Source of the DNA: Streptomyces fuscichromogenes
Lineage (GTDB): Bacteria > Actinomycetota > Actinomycetes > Streptomycetales > Streptomycetaceae
Direction: 5' to 3'
Length of the DNA: 64,000 nucleotides
Assembly: GCF_014645815.1 (NCBI RefSeq)
Contig: NZ_BMML01000040.1
Coordinates: 1 to 64,000, forward strand
Shown here one piece after another: positions 35,354-44,648 of this stretch (positions are counted from its first letter, which is position 1; each line of letters opens with the position of its first letter). Made by a program: the position numbers and the translations under genes. The notes beneath the pieces were generated by a model that saw only the letters and a program-made list of their open reading frames with translations, did not search any database and was not told where the DNA came from.

Positions 35354-36550
35354 TCAGGATTTCCGCTCGGGAACGCTCGAAATTGCCGTTTTGAGCCAGT
35401 GACGCCAGCGGGTTCCGAATTCCTCGGATCCATATCCGGCGATCTCCTCGTCGAGGAGCAGCCGAAGTCGGAGTTCGTCGTCGTGGACCGTCACGCCGGT
35501 CAGGAACGCGGGCCCCCGGGGACCGCGGCCCTGACTCGGCGTGAATTCGACGGCCGGGACCCCCGCGACCTTGACCGTGCGCTCCCCGACATGCCGGTAG
35601 CTGAGCTGCGTCGTGACCGAGCCGGAGAACTTGGATCCGAGGGAGACGACCGTGGTGAACGGCACGTCCGCGTGGTCGAGCTCCGCGTACCATCTCCTGA
35701 GGAAATCAGCCGCGGCGGCCGGCGACTGCTGCGGTCCGGTCGTATCGAGCGAGATCAGGGTGTTCATGAAACATCCGACAACATCGGAGTAGGCGGAGTT
35801 CCGTCCGCCCCACGGATAGCCGATGACCGTCGGATCCGGCTCCGATACATCGCGCAGGGCGCAATGTATCGCGAAGAGAACATAGGGGAACAAGGAGCCG
35901 CGGAAACCACGGGGGACAGCGACGCTCGGGAGCATGTCGAAGGGAACGATCCGAGGGGTCTTCGCCTTCGCCAGGGGGAATTCACCGACGGCTTCCAGTC
36001 GGTCCTTCCAGAACTTGGTCCCGGGCCCGGTCGCGGCCGCTTCTTCGGATGTCTTCCGGTCGATGATGGCAGCTCGGTAGCGCTCCGCCTGCTGGTCGTC
36101 CGCGGCCGAAGGGCCCTCCAACTGACGCTTGATGAGCAGCAGCGACTGTTCGTCGACCAATGCGTGATCGAATATCAAGAGTAGGTTGTCACTCTCGGGC
36201 GAGCGCATGAGGCGCGCCGCCATCGGAGCACTGTCCAATGAGGTTTCAAATTTCTCGATCACCTCCATCACGCATCCCGAGACGGCATCCTCGTCCGCTA
36301 CTTCGAGTTCGGCGAAATCGCATTCAGTCGGGTACCACTCCTGGTACGCGGCACCTCGGGAGAACTGGACCCGGAAGGAAAGTGCCGGATTCCGGAGCAC
36401 CACCGACTGCACCACCAGACAGACATCGGCGGTGACCAAACGGGACGGCGGAGTACGGAACATCAAGGTGACCGTGGATCTCCGGCCGAAGCGTTCTGCC
36501 TCCAGTCCGAAGGCGAGTTGTGCGCTCAACAAGGGAAGCCTAACTGTCAT
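35354..36550 (-). CDS. free-standing condensation-like domain with altered HHxxxDG
   Basis: This 398-residue protein is the first gene of the minus-strand operon, with ATG 36550 and GGGGGA upstream. It has the two-lobed C-domain fold: LRNPALSFRVQ, catalytic region LLLIFDHALVDEQSL, GYPWGGRNSAYSDVVGCFMNT in the second lobe, and a late YRHVGERTVKV. The motif is DHALVDE, so the first His and the Gly are changed while the catalytic second His and the Asp remain. Such enzymes may condense atypical acceptors. No carrier or A domain is attached. Confidence 0.78.
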   Translation of the reverse strand: MTVRLPLLSAQLAFGLEAERFGRRSTVTLMFRTPPSRLVTADVCLVVQSVVLRNPALSFRVQFSRGAAYQEWYPTECDFAELEVADEDAVSGCVMEVIEKFETSLDSAPMAARLMRSPESDNLLLIFDHALVDEQSLLLIKRQLEGPSAADDQQAERYRAAIIDRKTSEEAAATGPGTKFWKDRLEAVGEFPLAKAKTPRIVPFDMLPSVAVPRGFRGSLFPYVLFAIHCALRDVSEPDPTVIGYPWGGRNSAYSDVVGCFMNTLISLDTTGPQQSPAAAADFLRRWYAELDHADVPFTTVVSLGSKFSGSVTTQLSYRHVGERTVKVAGVPAVEFTPSQGRGPRGPAFLTGVTVHDDELRLRLLLDEEIAGYGSEEFGTRWRHWLKTAISSVPERKS

Positions 36551-36594
36551 GTGTTCCCCCGTTTTCGGCCGATCGCGCTGCTATGGCCCCGGAC

Positions 36595-36632
36595 CGGATC
36601 GATGATGATGATTCGGATCGATGACAATGATT
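36595..36632. repeat. 19-bp tandem direct repeat in divergent promoter region
   Basis: CGGATCGATGATGATGATT is followed at once by CGGATCGATGACAATGATT (17 of 19 identical). It lies in the 230-bp gap between the minus-strand operon (start 36550) and the MFS gene (start 36781). It could be an operator for a regulator of the exporter and tailoring operon. No copy of the CCTGAC-N4-GTCAGTAC operator is seen in this gap. Confidence 0.6.
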
Positions 36633-36780
36633 GGACAGCAGGCAGAATAAACACGGCCCCTCTACTCCTGCCCTGCGTAACTCAAACCGATTCTGCCCGA
36701 ACCTCGACCCTCAGAAGTCCTAACAGGTAACAGGGTCGGAGCGATGACCAGGTGCAATCGAAAATGCTAGGTTGGCCGCC

Positions 36781-38076
36781 GTGACGAAAGTAGCGAAAGA
36801 TTTGCAGGATGCCGATCCGGAGGCCGACGGTCCGAGCCTGTGGCGTCAGCGGGATTTCATGCTGCTGTGGAGTGGCCAGACGGTCAGCGTGATGGGCTCG
36901 GCGGTCACCCAGGTCGCTTTGCCGCTGGTTGCGGTCGTCGCGCTCAAGGCGAGTACGTTCCAGGTCGGATTGCTGACCGCCGCCACCACGGCAGCATTCG
37001 CGCTGATCGCGCTGCCCGCGGGCGCGCTCGTGGACCGCGGTTCCAAACGCTCCATCATGATCATCTGCGACCTCCTCCGTCTGCTGCTCATCGGCTCGAT
37101 CCCGGTGGCGGCTGCCCTGGGCGGCCTGACGATGACTCAGCTCTACTTGGTTGCGCTGGCCGCCGGCGTGTGCACGGTGTTCTTCGACGTCTCTTACCAG
37201 AGCTACCTACCGTCACTGGTCCGCACCGAGCAGCTGATGGATGCCAACAGCAAGCTCGGGACCACCGGCGCCTTCTCCCAGCTCGGCGGACCCAGCCTAG
37301 GTGGCGGGCTGGTCGCGGCATTCGGCGCGGCAGGTGCGATAACCGCCGACACGATTTCCTACCTGGTCTCGGCCGCCTCGATATTCGGCATCAGGAAACC
37401 CGAGGAGCCGCCGCCCGCGCGGCGGGCGGACCAGACCCTGCGGAGCCAGATCGCCGAAGGCCTGCGATTCGTCGTCACCCACAGGATCCTGCGGAACATC
37501 GTTGGGTGCACGGGCATCGGGAATCTGTTCAGCAGCATGAATATAGCCCTGATGATGGTCTTCCTGATCCGGGTGCTGCACGTCCGACCCGGGCTCACCG
37601 GACTGATCATGGCGGGCGGGTCCATCGGCGGTATCGCTGGCGGCATGCTCGCTGGCCGGCTGGCGAAGCGGATCGGCTCGGCTCGGATCATCTGGATGTC
37701 CATGCTGGTGTTCGCCGCGCCACAAGCTCTCTCGGCGATGGCCTGGCGCGGCTGGGGAGTCCTGCTCGTCCCGCTGGGTTGGGCCACCGGCTACTTCGCC
37801 ATGATGGTGTACAACATCGCACAGCTCAGCTACCGGCAGGCGGTGACGCCCCCGGAACTGATGGGGCGGATGAACGCGGCCGTCCGGTGGGTCGTCTGGG
37901 GGACTATGCCGATCGGCGGCATCCTCGGCGGGTTGCTCGGCACGGTCATCGGGATCCGACCCGCATTGTGGGTGTCGGTAATCGGGTTCTGGGCGGCCGG
38001 CTGGCTGGTGTTCTTCTCCCCGCTCCGCCACATGCGCGACATCCCCCACGCCGAGGCCGAGGCCGTCGCGTCTTGA
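36781..38076 (+). CDS. MFS exporter
   Basis: GTG 36781 gives 431 residues. It is a 12-helix major facilitator of the enterobactin-exporter (EntS)/macrolide-efflux type: FMLLWSGQTVSVMGSAVTQV as helix 1, GALVDRGSKRSIMIICDLLR as the helix 2-3 loop motif, and QSYLPSLVRTEQLMDANSKL as the helix 4-5 segment. The domain linker carries RKPEEPPPARRADQ. It is divergent from the tailoring operon and followed by two further cluster genes. Likely role: export of, and self-resistance to, the peptide. Confidence 0.88.
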   Translation: MTKVAKDLQDADPEADGPSLWRQRDFMLLWSGQTVSVMGSAVTQVALPLVAVVALKASTFQVGLLTAATTAAFALIALPAGALVDRGSKRSIMIICDLLRLLLIGSIPVAAALGGLTMTQLYLVALAAGVCTVFFDVSYQSYLPSLVRTEQLMDANSKLGTTGAFSQLGGPSLGGGLVAAFGAAGAITADTISYLVSAASIFGIRKPEEPPPARRADQTLRSQIAEGLRFVVTHRILRNIVGCTGIGNLFSSMNIALMMVFLIRVLHVRPGLTGLIMAGGSIGGIAGGMLAGRLAKRIGSARIIWMSMLVFAAPQALSAMAWRGWGVLLVPLGWATGYFAMMVYNIAQLSYRQAVTPPELMGRMNAAVRWVVWGTMPIGGILGGLLGTVIGIRPALWVSVIGFWAAGWLVFFSPLRHMRDIPHAEAEAVAS

Positions 38077-38208
38077 CGACCCTCCAGGACCGTCCCTCAC
38101 CCTGATTGTCCCGCCCGGAGCAGGAAGCGGCAGGCCAGGGCCGGGGCCAGGGCAAGAGGTGGACCCGGGTCGTCGGCACCTTGGACACGAGATAATGGGG
38201 GCCGGTAC

Positions 38209-39264
38209 ATGGCCATTGACTTCACCTCGACCATCACGGACTTCGACCAGCAGCGATTCGACTCCCTCGACAGAACGGCTGGCTTCGCGTCCTCCTACAG
38301 CCGCCTGCGTCAGAAGGAACTTGACCCCAGGTGGCTCAGCCGCTATCTCGGGTGGTTCGACGACCATCTATTGAGAGCGGCAGTACCGGTCTACCGGCCT
38401 CGCATGAAGTCCTGGCCCGACGCGGCATACGACCCGCGTTCATGGCATCTGCCCGACGGGGTCGGTGACGAGTGCTCGCCCGGGGCCTCGCTGATCGTGG
38501 GCGGATGCGGCGACCGGCGCACCGGTCTTCATGCCGATGCGGAAGCCAGGACGCCGGGCCGGTTGCGGAGACTGCTAGTCGAACTCGCCGGTGTCGCGGC
38601 GGACGAGGACCGGTGTCTGGTGTTCCCCTACATGTACACCGCCGCCAAGGAGGCGCTGACCGCGGCGACCGATGACCGCATCGTCTGGGCCGGGTTGGGA
38701 CGTGAAGCCCACGTGTTCGGCCTGTCCGATCCCCAGTGGGAGAGCAAACTCCCCTCCAAGGTCCGGAACACGCTCCGCCGAGACCAACGGAAGATCGCAA
38801 CGGTACCCATGACCGCAGGGGAGGCGTCCTGGAGCGAGGTCCATTCCTGGGCTGCCGAATTGATTTCCTCCCACATGGCCGACAAGGGCCACCAAGAGAT
38901 ATCCGAGTTCGTAAGTCTCCGCTATTCCGACCTGGATTGCAATCCCGACGTCGGTTTGATGGCTTTCACTGCACAGTCGGCCGGCTTGCGTGGCGTGCAG
39001 ACCATTCTCCTCTGGCAGGGCGAGATGGAAGTGTACGAGGTCGGACTGACCGGTGACGACAGCGACGAGCGCTTTGCGCTCTACGTCAACCTGCTGTTCC
39101 ATCTACCCTTCCAGTACGCGCAGGCCCGAGGGATCGACCACATTCGTCTCGGCAGTATGGCAGAGACGCCGAAGGCGGCTCGGGGCGCGGTTTTCAAAGA
39201 CTATTACGGCGGTGTCCTCAGCCTGGGCGACACGAAGCGGCTGGCCCGCGACTCAAAGGGCTGA
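38209..39264 (+). CDS. Fem/GNAT-like acyltransferase
   Basis: The protein is 351 residues from ATG 38209 (GGGGG upstream). The C-terminal half resembles the GNAT fold of FemAB/acetyltransferase-6 proteins: LPSKVRNTLRRDQRK, a helical insertion, VQTILLWQGEMEVYEVGLTG, LLFHLPFQYAQARGIDHIRL and KAARGAVFKDYYGG. Related Fem-like enzymes in peptidyl antibiotic clusters (for example PacB of pacidamycin) transfer an amino acid from aminoacyl-tRNA. Here it could add a residue to a carrier-bound or free amine. Substrate type cannot be decided from sequence. Confidence 0.7.
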   Translation: MAIDFTSTITDFDQQRFDSLDRTAGFASSYSRLRQKELDPRWLSRYLGWFDDHLLRAAVPVYRPRMKSWPDAAYDPRSWHLPDGVGDECSPGASLIVGGCGDRRTGLHADAEARTPGRLRRLLVELAGVAADEDRCLVFPYMYTAAKEALTAATDDRIVWAGLGREAHVFGLSDPQWESKLPSKVRNTLRRDQRKIATVPMTAGEASWSEVHSWAAELISSHMADKGHQEISEFVSLRYSDLDCNPDVGLMAFTAQSAGLRGVQTILLWQGEMEVYEVGLTGDDSDERFALYVNLLFHLPFQYAQARGIDHIRLGSMAETPKAARGAVFKDYYGGVLSLGDTKRLARDSKG

Positions 39265-39290
39265 CACAACCCAGAAGGGTGCGACCAAAA

Positions 39291-40964
39291 ATGCTCATTT
39301 GCGGGATAAAAGCATCACATGACGGTGCGGTTGCGGTCATCGAAAACGGCCGCCTCCTTTTCAGCGTCGAAATGGAAAAACTGAACAACGGCGAACGTTA
39401 CAGCTCCCTCGGCGATGTGAAGCGAGTGGCTGAAGTCTTGGCTAACGAAGGGCTGTCGCCGACCGATGTAGATCAGTTCGTCGTGGACGGATGGTATTCG
39501 GAGGACGACAACGGCATCCCGACAGTAGATCTTACGGACGGCGATAGGCCGGTTCAGCTACGAGTCGCACCATACGTCCAGGGGCCCACTGACGGCGGGG
39601 TTCTGCAGCGCCACACCTTCACCAACCACGCATTCAACGATTCAAGGGGCTACGCCAGTTATACCCACGTGGCCAACCACCTCCTGGGGGCTTACTGCTC
39701 AAGCCCGTTTGCCGCGCGCGGCGAAGACGCGTTCGTCCTGGTCTGGGACGGAAGGAGCACGCCCCGTCTGCACCAAGTGCGGGCTTCCTCCCGCGAGGTT
39801 TCCATGGTGGCGGCGCTGATGCCCGTCTCAGGAAACAGCTTCGCGAATTTCAGCGCACACTTCGATCCGTTCCGACGTGACACGCATGACCTGTCTCCGG
39901 AACAGCGGATACGCCACCATCTCTCCATCGCCGGAAAGGCAATGGCGTACGCCGCTCTGGGTGACGTCGAGACCTCCGCCTTTGCCGTCATCGACGATAT
40001 CACCGCAGAACTCCCTGGCATCAACACCTTCAATGCGGATATGTTGGGGGCAAAGCTCGCCTCGAATCGCGAAGAGCTGCTGCCCGGCCTGTCCAATGCG
40101 GACCTTATTGCCACTTATCAGGCATACCTCGGTCGTAATCTGCTCCAGCGACTCACCTACGTCATGGAACAACGGTTTCCTGGCAGTGGCCGAAATCTTG
40201 TACTGAGCGGTGGCTGCGCCCTAAACATCAAGTGGAACACAGCCATACGTAGCAGCGGGGTGTTCCAAGAGGTGTTCATACCGCCCTTCCCCAACGATTC
40301 CGGTGCGGCGATCGGCACAGCTGCCTGCGAAATGTTCCAGGGCGGACGCATCAATCTAGACTGGGACGTCCACGGCGGGCCGTCGATCACCGTGGGCTCA
40401 ATCCCCGCCGGGTGGCAGGCCGGACCATGCGACGAGCGGCAGCTGGCCAGCCTCTTGCACACGGAAGGCGCGCCGGTGGTGGTTCTCTCCGGGCGGGCCG
40501 AGTTGGGCCCGCGCGCTCTGGGCAACCGAAGCATCCTGGCACCCGCAACCGACTCCCGGATGAAGGACCGGCTCAACGCCATCAAGAAACGGGCCGACTA
40601 TCGACCCATTGCGCCCATTTGCCTTGAGGACCGCGCTCCCGAAGTCTTCGCCCCGGGCACGCCCGATCCCTACATGTTGTTCGAGCACCGCCTCCGTCCG
40701 GAGTGGGCCGAACGCGTGCCCGCCGTCATACATCTGGACGGTACGGCCCGGCTCCAGACCATCTCGCCAACACAGGACACAGCCACCGCCCGCATTCTCG
40801 CCGCCTACACGGAGATCAGCGGCGTGCCCGTACTCTGCAACACAAGTGCCAACCTCGAAGGGCGAGGTTTCTTCCCCGACGTCGAATCAGCGGCCCGCTG
40901 GGGCGGAACTCGATACATCTGGTCAGACGGCGTGCTGTACACCAACCTCGCCGATGGCGAATGA
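39291..40964 (+). CDS. NodU/CmcH-type O-carbamoyltransferase
   Basis: ATG 39291 gives 557 residues; GTG 39279 is less likely because the ribosome binding site abuts it. It has the two-domain carbamoyltransferase pattern: ICGIKASHDGAVAVIENGRL, conserved His in SYTHVANHLLGAYCSSPF, NLVLSGGCALNIKWNT as the Kae1-like ATP region, and the C-terminal YrdC-like end with ELGPRALGNRSILA and KKRADYRPIAPICLED. These enzymes use carbamoyl phosphate and ATP to make an O-carbamoyl group on a hydroxyl. The final product is therefore likely carbamoylated, perhaps on a beta-hydroxy amino acid. Confidence 0.9.
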   Translation: MLICGIKASHDGAVAVIENGRLLFSVEMEKLNNGERYSSLGDVKRVAEVLANEGLSPTDVDQFVVDGWYSEDDNGIPTVDLTDGDRPVQLRVAPYVQGPTDGGVLQRHTFTNHAFNDSRGYASYTHVANHLLGAYCSSPFAARGEDAFVLVWDGRSTPRLHQVRASSREVSMVAALMPVSGNSFANFSAHFDPFRRDTHDLSPEQRIRHHLSIAGKAMAYAALGDVETSAFAVIDDITAELPGINTFNADMLGAKLASNREELLPGLSNADLIATYQAYLGRNLLQRLTYVMEQRFPGSGRNLVLSGGCALNIKWNTAIRSSGVFQEVFIPPFPNDSGAAIGTAACEMFQGGRINLDWDVHGGPSITVGSIPAGWQAGPCDERQLASLLHTEGAPVVVLSGRAELGPRALGNRSILAPATDSRMKDRLNAIKKRADYRPIAPICLEDRAPEVFAPGTPDPYMLFEHRLRPEWAERVPAVIHLDGTARLQTISPTQDTATARILAAYTEISGVPVLCNTSANLEGRGFFPDVESAARWGGTRYIWSDGVLYTNLADGE

Positions 40965-41045
40965 GTGACATCCCGCATCGCCAAGTCGCTCTCGCGCGCA
41001 GCGTGTCCACGGGCGCGCGATCGGGATGGGCGATGTCCGCGTGAT

Positions 41046-41089
41046 CCTGACCCATGTCAGTACAGTCGCATCCAGTCGGTCGGTAGCTT
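41046..41089 (+). promoter_or_regulatory. cluster operator plus -10 box, promoter of carrier/C/oxidase operon
   Basis: CCTGAC-CCAT-GTCAGTAC (41046-41063) is followed, 38 nt from its start, by TAGCTT (41084-41089). Predicted transcription starts near 41096, giving a leader of about 60 nt before ATG 41156. It shares its AGT extension with the 54- and 57-kb copies. Confidence 0.75.
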
Positions 41090-41155
41090 ATCGTTCCGCC
41101 GTAGCCTGCAAGTTGTCGTGCCAGAGACCGTGCAGAATCGTGAGGAGCTCCCAAT

Positions 41156-41413
41156 ATGAATCTACGTTACCAAGAGGCGCCGGACCATGTTGCGGCCCTG
41201 ACTGAAATCTGGCGGCAGGTGCTCGGCAACCCTGACCTCGACGAGAACTCGGATCTTTTCGAGAACAATGGGACGTCGTTGCACGTCCTGCAGATCACCG
41301 GCGAGATCCACAATATCCTCGGCGTCGACGTGAAGCTGCGTGACGTTTTTTTCCATCCTTCACCGCGAACCCTCTCGGACTTCCTTGACGGCCAGCAGGG
41401 AGGTGAGAAGTGA
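41156..41413 (+). CDS. free-standing peptidyl carrier protein
   Basis: The protein is 85 residues, with GAGGAG before ATG 41156. It is a four-helix carrier with the phosphopantetheine site in DLFENNGTSLHVLQITGE (Ser present, although the usual GGxS is NGTS). It ends with a Gly/Glu-rich tail. The stop overlaps the next gene's GTG, so it is coupled to the condensation enzyme downstream, which probably uses it as donor or acceptor carrier. Confidence 0.88.
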   Translation: MNLRYQEAPDHVAALTEIWRQVLGNPDLDENSDLFENNGTSLHVLQITGEIHNILGVDVKLRDVFFHPSPRTLSDFLDGQQGGEK

Positions 41414-42681
41414 CAGCGTCCCGGGCCGAGTCCTCCCGGGGTCCGACTTCGCTCATGGAAGAGGCGCGGCTGACCGGGGAGTTCGCCGACTGGCACAATC
41501 TGAATTACATGGTGATGTGGCTTACCGGGGACCTGGACATCGCCGCGCTCCGCGATGCGTGGTGGCGGATCTGCCGGCGTCACGACGTCCTGCGTCGGAC
41601 CTACGTCTCGGCGGACGAAGCATGCACGTACGACGATGCGCTGAGCGACGTGGAGCTCCTCACCGCGGAAACGGACGCAGAGGCGATCGAGCTGATGCGC
41701 CGGTTTCTCGGTACTCCCTTCAGTCTTGACGGCCCGGGCTTCTCCCGCATCGCCGTCGTGCAGCGCGGCGACCGAAGGTACCTCTTCGGGCTCGCGATGG
41801 ACCACATCATCAACGACGTGGTCTCCTGGAAGCACATCTGCGCCGATTTTATCGACTTCTACGATCGCGCTCTGTCCGGCGATGCCGGTGGCATCAGGAA
41901 CGAGAACCGCTATCAGAGCTTCGCCTCCGAGCAGCGCCGTCTGTTCGCCGGCACCTGGGGGAAGGAGCGCAGAGACTTCTGGCGCTCCTACGTCGAGGAG
42001 TTCGAGACATATCCCCCGCTCTTCGCGGTCGGCGCCGAGCACACCGGTGAATATGAACGCCGCGTGATCACTCGTGAACTTCCGTCGGATGCGAGGTCGC
42101 GGGTGCAGAACTTCTCGCGGCAGTCCCGGGTGACTCCTTTTGCGGTGGTCACCTCGGGTGTGCTCACGGCCATGCGGGAAGTCACTGGTGATCCGCTGGC
42201 GGGGATTTCGGTCAACCAGCACGGTCGCATGCTGCCGCGTACGGCGCGGACCGCGGGACTGTTCGTGCAATCCGTTCCGCTGCACCTCGGGCGACAGTCC
42301 ATGGGCCCGTCCGAAACGATCCAAGACGTGTTCCTCCGAACCCATGACGTCTTCGAGTACGCTCTTCCGCTCCTCGTTGCGGGGAGGTCCTGGGACGAGT
42401 CCCTGATGGTGCCCGACAAGGAACCCGGCTTGCACGTCCGTCTGAACGAGTACCCGCCGTCCTCGGAATACCTGCCGCCGTTCACCGGTACCGAGGCGGA
42501 GTACGTCGAGCTGCAGTTCCCCGGCCAGAAACGCTGGCTGGAGACCGTGGTTGTCATGTGGAACCTGTTCGAGACGGGTCCGCAGCTCGTCGCGCACTAC
42601 AACCAGAACTACTTCCCCGACCGGGCCGTGGAACAGCTTCTCGAGGCGGCCGAGAGGTTCGCCCTGCAGGCAGGCTGCTAG
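41410..42681 (+). CDS. free-standing condensation domain with DHxxxDV motif
   Basis: The 423-residue protein starts at GTG 41410 and is coupled to the carrier. C-domain features are LRDAWWRICRRHDVLRRTYV, the active site LAMDHIINDVVSW, NRYQSFASEQRRLF and VNQHGRMLPRTARTAGLFVQ. The HHxxxDG motif reads DHIINDV: the catalytic His and the Asp are kept, the first His and Gly are not. A similar change occurs in the 35-kb C protein, so both may belong to one subfamily that condenses small or unusual nucleophiles. Confidence 0.82.
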   Translation: MTASRAESSRGPTSLMEEARLTGEFADWHNLNYMVMWLTGDLDIAALRDAWWRICRRHDVLRRTYVSADEACTYDDALSDVELLTAETDAEAIELMRRFLGTPFSLDGPGFSRIAVVQRGDRRYLFGLAMDHIINDVVSWKHICADFIDFYDRALSGDAGGIRNENRYQSFASEQRRLFAGTWGKERRDFWRSYVEEFETYPPLFAVGAEHTGEYERRVITRELPSDARSRVQNFSRQSRVTPFAVVTSGVLTAMREVTGDPLAGISVNQHGRMLPRTARTAGLFVQSVPLHLGRQSMGPSETIQDVFLRTHDVFEYALPLLVAGRSWDESLMVPDKEPGLHVRLNEYPPSSEYLPPFTGTEAEYVELQFPGQKRWLETVVVMWNLFETGPQLVAHYNQNYFPDRAVEQLLEAAERFALQAGC

Positions 42682-42823
42682 GGGGACCTCCACCGTTCCC
42701 CCGCGACGGGGAACAGTTGCCCGACATCCAAACACATGTTGAGCCTGGCAGCCCCGGAGTACCACGAACACGTGTGGCTCCTGGCCTGCAGGACGTCCAG
42801 ACCGACTTGGGGATCGTGCACTG

Positions 42824-44155
42824 ATGGCTGCCTTCACCGGGGCGTTCTGGCGAAGTGGCGACACCGGCTTTGTCGACGCCACGACCTCGCGCATCTTCAA
42901 CCACCGGCGGCCGTCACGGCGGCCCGCGGCGGTGCTGCGGCCCGCTCATGCCGCTGATGTCGCGGCCGGCGTGAAGCTGGCGGCGGCAGAGGGCTGGCAG
43001 CTCGCAACCCGCTCCGGCGGGCACAGTTGGGCTGCCTGGTCGTTGCGCGAGGACACCCTGCTCATCGACCTAGCCCTGTTCACTGGAATGTCCTACGACT
43101 CCTCCAGCGGCATCGTCGCGGTCGGTCCGGCGGTGCGCGGCGGACTGGACCTGGACCCATATCTCGCCGGGTACGACCGGTTCTTCAGTGTGGGCCACTC
43201 CCCCACCGTGGGCATGGGTGGATTCCTCCTGCAGGGCGGCATCGGCTGGAACTGCCGTGGCTGGGGCTGGGCCGCGGAGTCCATCGAGTCCATGGACGTA
43301 GTCACCGCGGCCGGCGAGCTGGTGCGGTGCTCCGAGACGGAGAACTCCGACCTGTTCTGGGCGGCGCGCGGATCGGGTCCCGGCTTCTTCGGTGTGGTCA
43401 CCGAGTTCCGGCTCCGTACCCGCCCCAGGTTCCGGGAGCTGACCCGTTCCGCCTACGTCTACCCCGGCGAACTCGCCGCGGAGGTGCTGGCCTGGTATCA
43501 CACGGCGCGCCACGACTTGCCGCCCTCCGTGGAGCTCGCTGCCGTCGGCTGCACTCTGCCCGGTCTCGGCTCCCCGGTGCTGGTCGTCGACGCGCTCTCG
43601 TTCGACGGCGGCCCGGCCTCGCTGGCCGCGCTCGGCACCTGCCCAGTGGCCGACCATGCCCTGGAGACTATGGTTGCCCAGCCGGTGGAGTTCGCTGCCC
43701 TGCACGCGGAACAGCTGCGGGCCAACCCTGACTACCACCGTTACTTCGCGGACAACGTCTTCCTCTCCGGTTCCGCCACGGAGTTGGTCCCGGCGCTGGT
43801 GCCCGCCTTCACCGAGCTGCCCACGTCCAAGACGTTTACAGTCCTGGGGGACTTCACCCCCCTGCTGTCCCGCCGCCCACCGGACATGGCTCTTTCGGTG
43901 CAGACCGACCTGTACTTCGCCGCATACGCGATCGGCAAAACCCCGGAGCAGGACGCCCGTTGCCGCGCATGGCTGGACGGCACCATGAACCGTGTCGCAC
44001 CGCACTCGGCCGGCTGCTACCTGGGCGACAGCGACTTCACCGTCCGGCCCGACCGGATCATGTCCGACGCGGCCTGGTCGAAGTTCCTGCGCATCCGTAC
44101 CGCCCGTGACCCCGAAGGCCGTTTCCCCGGCTACCTCGGTACCCCGGTGCAATAG
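42824..44155 (+). CDS. FAD-linked oxidase, berberine-bridge type, bicovalent flavin
   Basis: This 443-residue protein has a FAD-binding PP-loop (LRPAHAADVAAGVKLAAAEG, TRSGGHSWAAW) and the BBE motif. His in RSGGHS and Cys in GIGWNCRGWGWA are the residues that tether FAD in bicovalent members. GFFGVVTEFRLRTRP is also typical. The C-terminal berberine loop is shorter than in plant enzymes. No signal peptide is seen. It probably oxidises an amine or alcohol, or drives ring closure. It ends the operon started by the carrier gene, just before a strong hairpin. Confidence 0.85.
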   Translation: MAAFTGAFWRSGDTGFVDATTSRIFNHRRPSRRPAAVLRPAHAADVAAGVKLAAAEGWQLATRSGGHSWAAWSLREDTLLIDLALFTGMSYDSSSGIVAVGPAVRGGLDLDPYLAGYDRFFSVGHSPTVGMGGFLLQGGIGWNCRGWGWAAESIESMDVVTAAGELVRCSETENSDLFWAARGSGPGFFGVVTEFRLRTRPRFRELTRSAYVYPGELAAEVLAWYHTARHDLPPSVELAAVGCTLPGLGSPVLVVDALSFDGGPASLAALGTCPVADHALETMVAQPVEFAALHAEQLRANPDYHRYFADNVFLSGSATELVPALVPAFTELPTSKTFTVLGDFTPLLSRRPPDMALSVQTDLYFAAYAIGKTPEQDARCRAWLDGTMNRVAPHSAGCYLGDSDFTVRPDRIMSDAAWSKFLRIRTARDPEGRFPGYLGTPVQ

Positions 44156-44188
44156 ACGCGTGCGATCCCGTCGCCTCAGGTCCTCCCG

Positions 44189-44234
44189 CTTACCGAGTGG
44201 TGCCACTTCGGCGGGGGCGGCACCACTCGGTAAG
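44189..44234. terminator. perfect 16-bp hairpin terminator
   Basis: CTTACCGAGTGGTGCC (44189-44204) and its exact complement GGCACCACTCGGTAAG (44219-44234) flank a 14-nt loop, 33 bp after the oxidase stop. There is no U-tract, as is usual in Streptomyces terminators. It also lies downstream of the convergent regulator gene, so it may serve both. Confidence 0.8.
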
Positions 44235-44648
44235 GGAGAGTGTGGGTTCCCGATGGATGCGCTGAACAGGCACCGAGAGATTGGTCAGGAACATCTCGAC
44301 CATCGACTGCAGAATCTGACCCACATCAGCAGGCGATCTGCCGCACGGCGATGCACGGAATTTTCGAGCGGTCATGTCGGCCGCCGCGCTCTACCGAAAT
44401 CAAATCAAGATCGTACTCACACCCATGACATCGAAGAGGTGTTCTGGGTTTCACCCGCACACCTGAGCTGGCTGATCGGTTTCCCTTCATGCTCCGGGCA
44501 AGGCAGTCACGAGAAAGCCGAGTTAATGAGTTTCCCGTGAATCTGCTATGGATTGCCGATTCAGTGCGCGCGGGCTCGGATCATCAGACGGCGGCCGGTA
44601 CACGCCGATACTTACCGGGAATCGGCCGCTCTGCGGGACGCCACAGTT
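44235..44648. other. intergenic region without recognised gene
   Basis: The 414 bp between the hairpin and the regulator's stop contain only short overlapping frames with poor codon use. I see no conserved protein, RNA fold or operator copy. Confidence 0.5.
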
